Assembly: GCA_023489135.1 (NCBI GenBank)
Contig: JAMDCE010000133.1
Location: 1-13,328, forward strand
Source of the DNA: Chloroflexota bacterium
GTDB taxonomy: Bacteria > Chloroflexota > Chloroflexia > JAMDCE01
DNA length: 13,328 nucleotides
Direction: 5' to 3'
Shown here one piece after another: positions 12,676-13,328 of this stretch (positions are counted from its first letter, which is position 1; every line of letters begins with the position of its first letter). The notes below the pieces were generated by a model that worked only from the letters and a program-made list of their open reading frames with translations, did no database searches and was not told the DNA's origin. A program made the translations under genes and the position numbers.

Positions 12676-13328
12676 TCAGCACTGTTGCAGATAGCATCCA
12701 TACTTCCTCGCGGCGCTCACCATAGCCTGGATGTTCTCGACCGGCGTGTCTCGCGGCAGCACGCAGTCGGCGCTCAGGATGTAGCCTCCTCCCGTGCCGG
12801 CCTGTCGAATGCACTCGCGCGATTCCCGCTCCACGTCCTGGGGCCTTCCCAGCAACATCGTGTCGACGGTTTTCACGTTGCCCATGACGCCGACCCGGCC
12901 GCCGTAGCTCTGCTTGAAGGCCAAAAGATCCATCTTGTCCACGTGCAGGATGTCCGCTCCTTCCGAGGTCACCAGGTCCAATCGATCGTCCCAACGCCCG
13001 CAGGTATGGAAAATGACCCTGATGCCCTTTGCTTTGAGCCGAGCGAGCATCTGCCTCGTGTAGGGATGCACAAACTCCTGGTAATGCTTTCTCGAAATGC
13101 ACGACGCGTTGGCAAAGGGGTTTACCAGCCTGATCACGTCTGCCCCTGCCTCGACGAGAAGCAGCGCGTACTTCGAGGTGTAGTCGATACACAGGAGGGA
13201 CAGCTCCTCGATGAAGCGGCGATTGCTGAAGAAATCCCGCATCAGGGCCTCGGCGCCCCGAAGCGTGCCAGCCAACAAGAAGGGAGAGGGCACCAGACCG
13301 GTGACGGGAACCTCTGGTCCGACGGCAC
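12676..13328 (-). CDS. URO-D-family methyltransferase (MtaA/MtbA/CmuA-like), 5' partial
   Basis: This is the C-terminal 217 residues of a protein of the uroporphyrinogen decarboxylase superfamily; the frame stays open to the window edge, and the GTG at 13293 falls inside the conserved VTGLVPSPFLLAGTLRG stretch, so the start is outside. It carries the zinc-site pattern of methylcobamide:thiol methyltransferases: His-x-Cys in FHTCG (Cys codon at 13000-13002) and a later Cys in SADCVLPRDTPVENI (12763-12765). True HemE lacks this metal site, so porphyrin synthesis is unlikely. It probably moves a methyl group between a corrinoid and an acceptor, or is a related enzyme of the large uncharacterised URO-D group. 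It ends 47 bases before the binding-protein gene on the same strand, consistent with an operon. The methyl donor is unknown. Confidence 0.85.
   Translation of the reverse strand, partial: AVGPEVPVTGLVPSPFLLAGTLRGAEALMRDFFSNRRFIEELSLLCIDYTSKYALLLVEAGADVIRLVNPFANASCISRKHYQEFVHPYTRQMLARLKAKGIRVIFHTCGRWDDRLDLVTSEGADILHVDKMDLLAFKQSYGGRVGVMGNVKTVDTMLLGRPQDVERESRECIRQAGTGGGYILSADCVLPRDTPVENIQAMVSAARKYGCYLQQC

Noticed and set aside
12629..13192. In-frame 188-codon extension upstream of the binding lipoprotein, making a 588-residue ORF
   Set aside because: It overlaps the URO-D gene in another frame, resembles no protein, and the internal ATG at 12628 has a strong ribosome site followed by a perfect lipoprotein signal.
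12676..13328. HemE (haem biosynthesis uroporphyrinogen decarboxylase)
   Set aside because: The His-x-Cys and later Cys metal-site pattern and the neighbouring transporter gene fit the methyltransferase branch instead.

Overview
The window is GC-rich bacterial chromosome with short intergenic gaps, classic sigma70-type promoters and strong Shine-Dalgarno sites. The gene mix fits a metagenome-type Chloroflexota (Dehalococcoidia/SAR202-like) genome: secD with a Pro/Thr-rich insert, an SsuA/NMT1-like binding lipoprotein with a Pro/Ala/Lys linker, a URO-D-family methyltransferase, a PaaK-like ligase, an SDH-like flavoprotein and short GTAGGGGCG-type palindromic repeats. This assignment is an inference; there is no rRNA or tRNA and no clean phylogenetic marker.

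Layout. (1) 2-2083 (+): 3' part of a P2-type cation-transporting ATPase, cut by the window start. (2) 2084-2309: convergent gap with two palindromic repeats, one of which supplies the secF stop codon. (3) 4817-2310 (-): secD and secF, abutting, driven by a near-consensus promoter at 4984-5013. (4) 6142-5030 (-): an M24 (creatinase/aminopeptidase P fold) protein that has lost four of the five metal ligands. (5) 6161-6747: a 587-bp divergent regulatory region with opposed promoters, direct repeats and a strong hairpin. (6) 6748-10351 (+): a tight four-gene cassette of PaaK-like acyl-CoA ligase, a 65-aa helical protein of unknown function, a fumarate reductase/SDH-family flavoprotein and a stand-alone SdhB-type [2Fe-2S] domain. 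(7) 10352-10788: a convergent gap with a 256-bp MITE-like palindromic element. (8) 13328-10789 (-): URO-D-like methyltransferase (5' end outside), an SsuA/TauA-like lipoprotein and an isochorismatase-family cysteine hydrolase, probably one operon.

How the genes may work together. SecDF is housekeeping protein export. The + strand cassette looks like an uncharacterised module in which a carboxylic acid is made into a CoA thioester and a two-subunit flavin/[2Fe-2S] enzyme oxidises or reduces an organic substrate. The flavoprotein lacks the covalent-FAD His and the Thr-Glu substrate loop of true succinate dehydrogenase, and its iron-sulfur partner lacks the second cluster domain and has no membrane anchor here. 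The right-hand operon suggests uptake of a small organic compound followed by amide hydrolysis and corrinoid-linked methyl transfer. The cassette and the degenerate M24 gene are the most novel-looking content; their substrates cannot be read from sequence.
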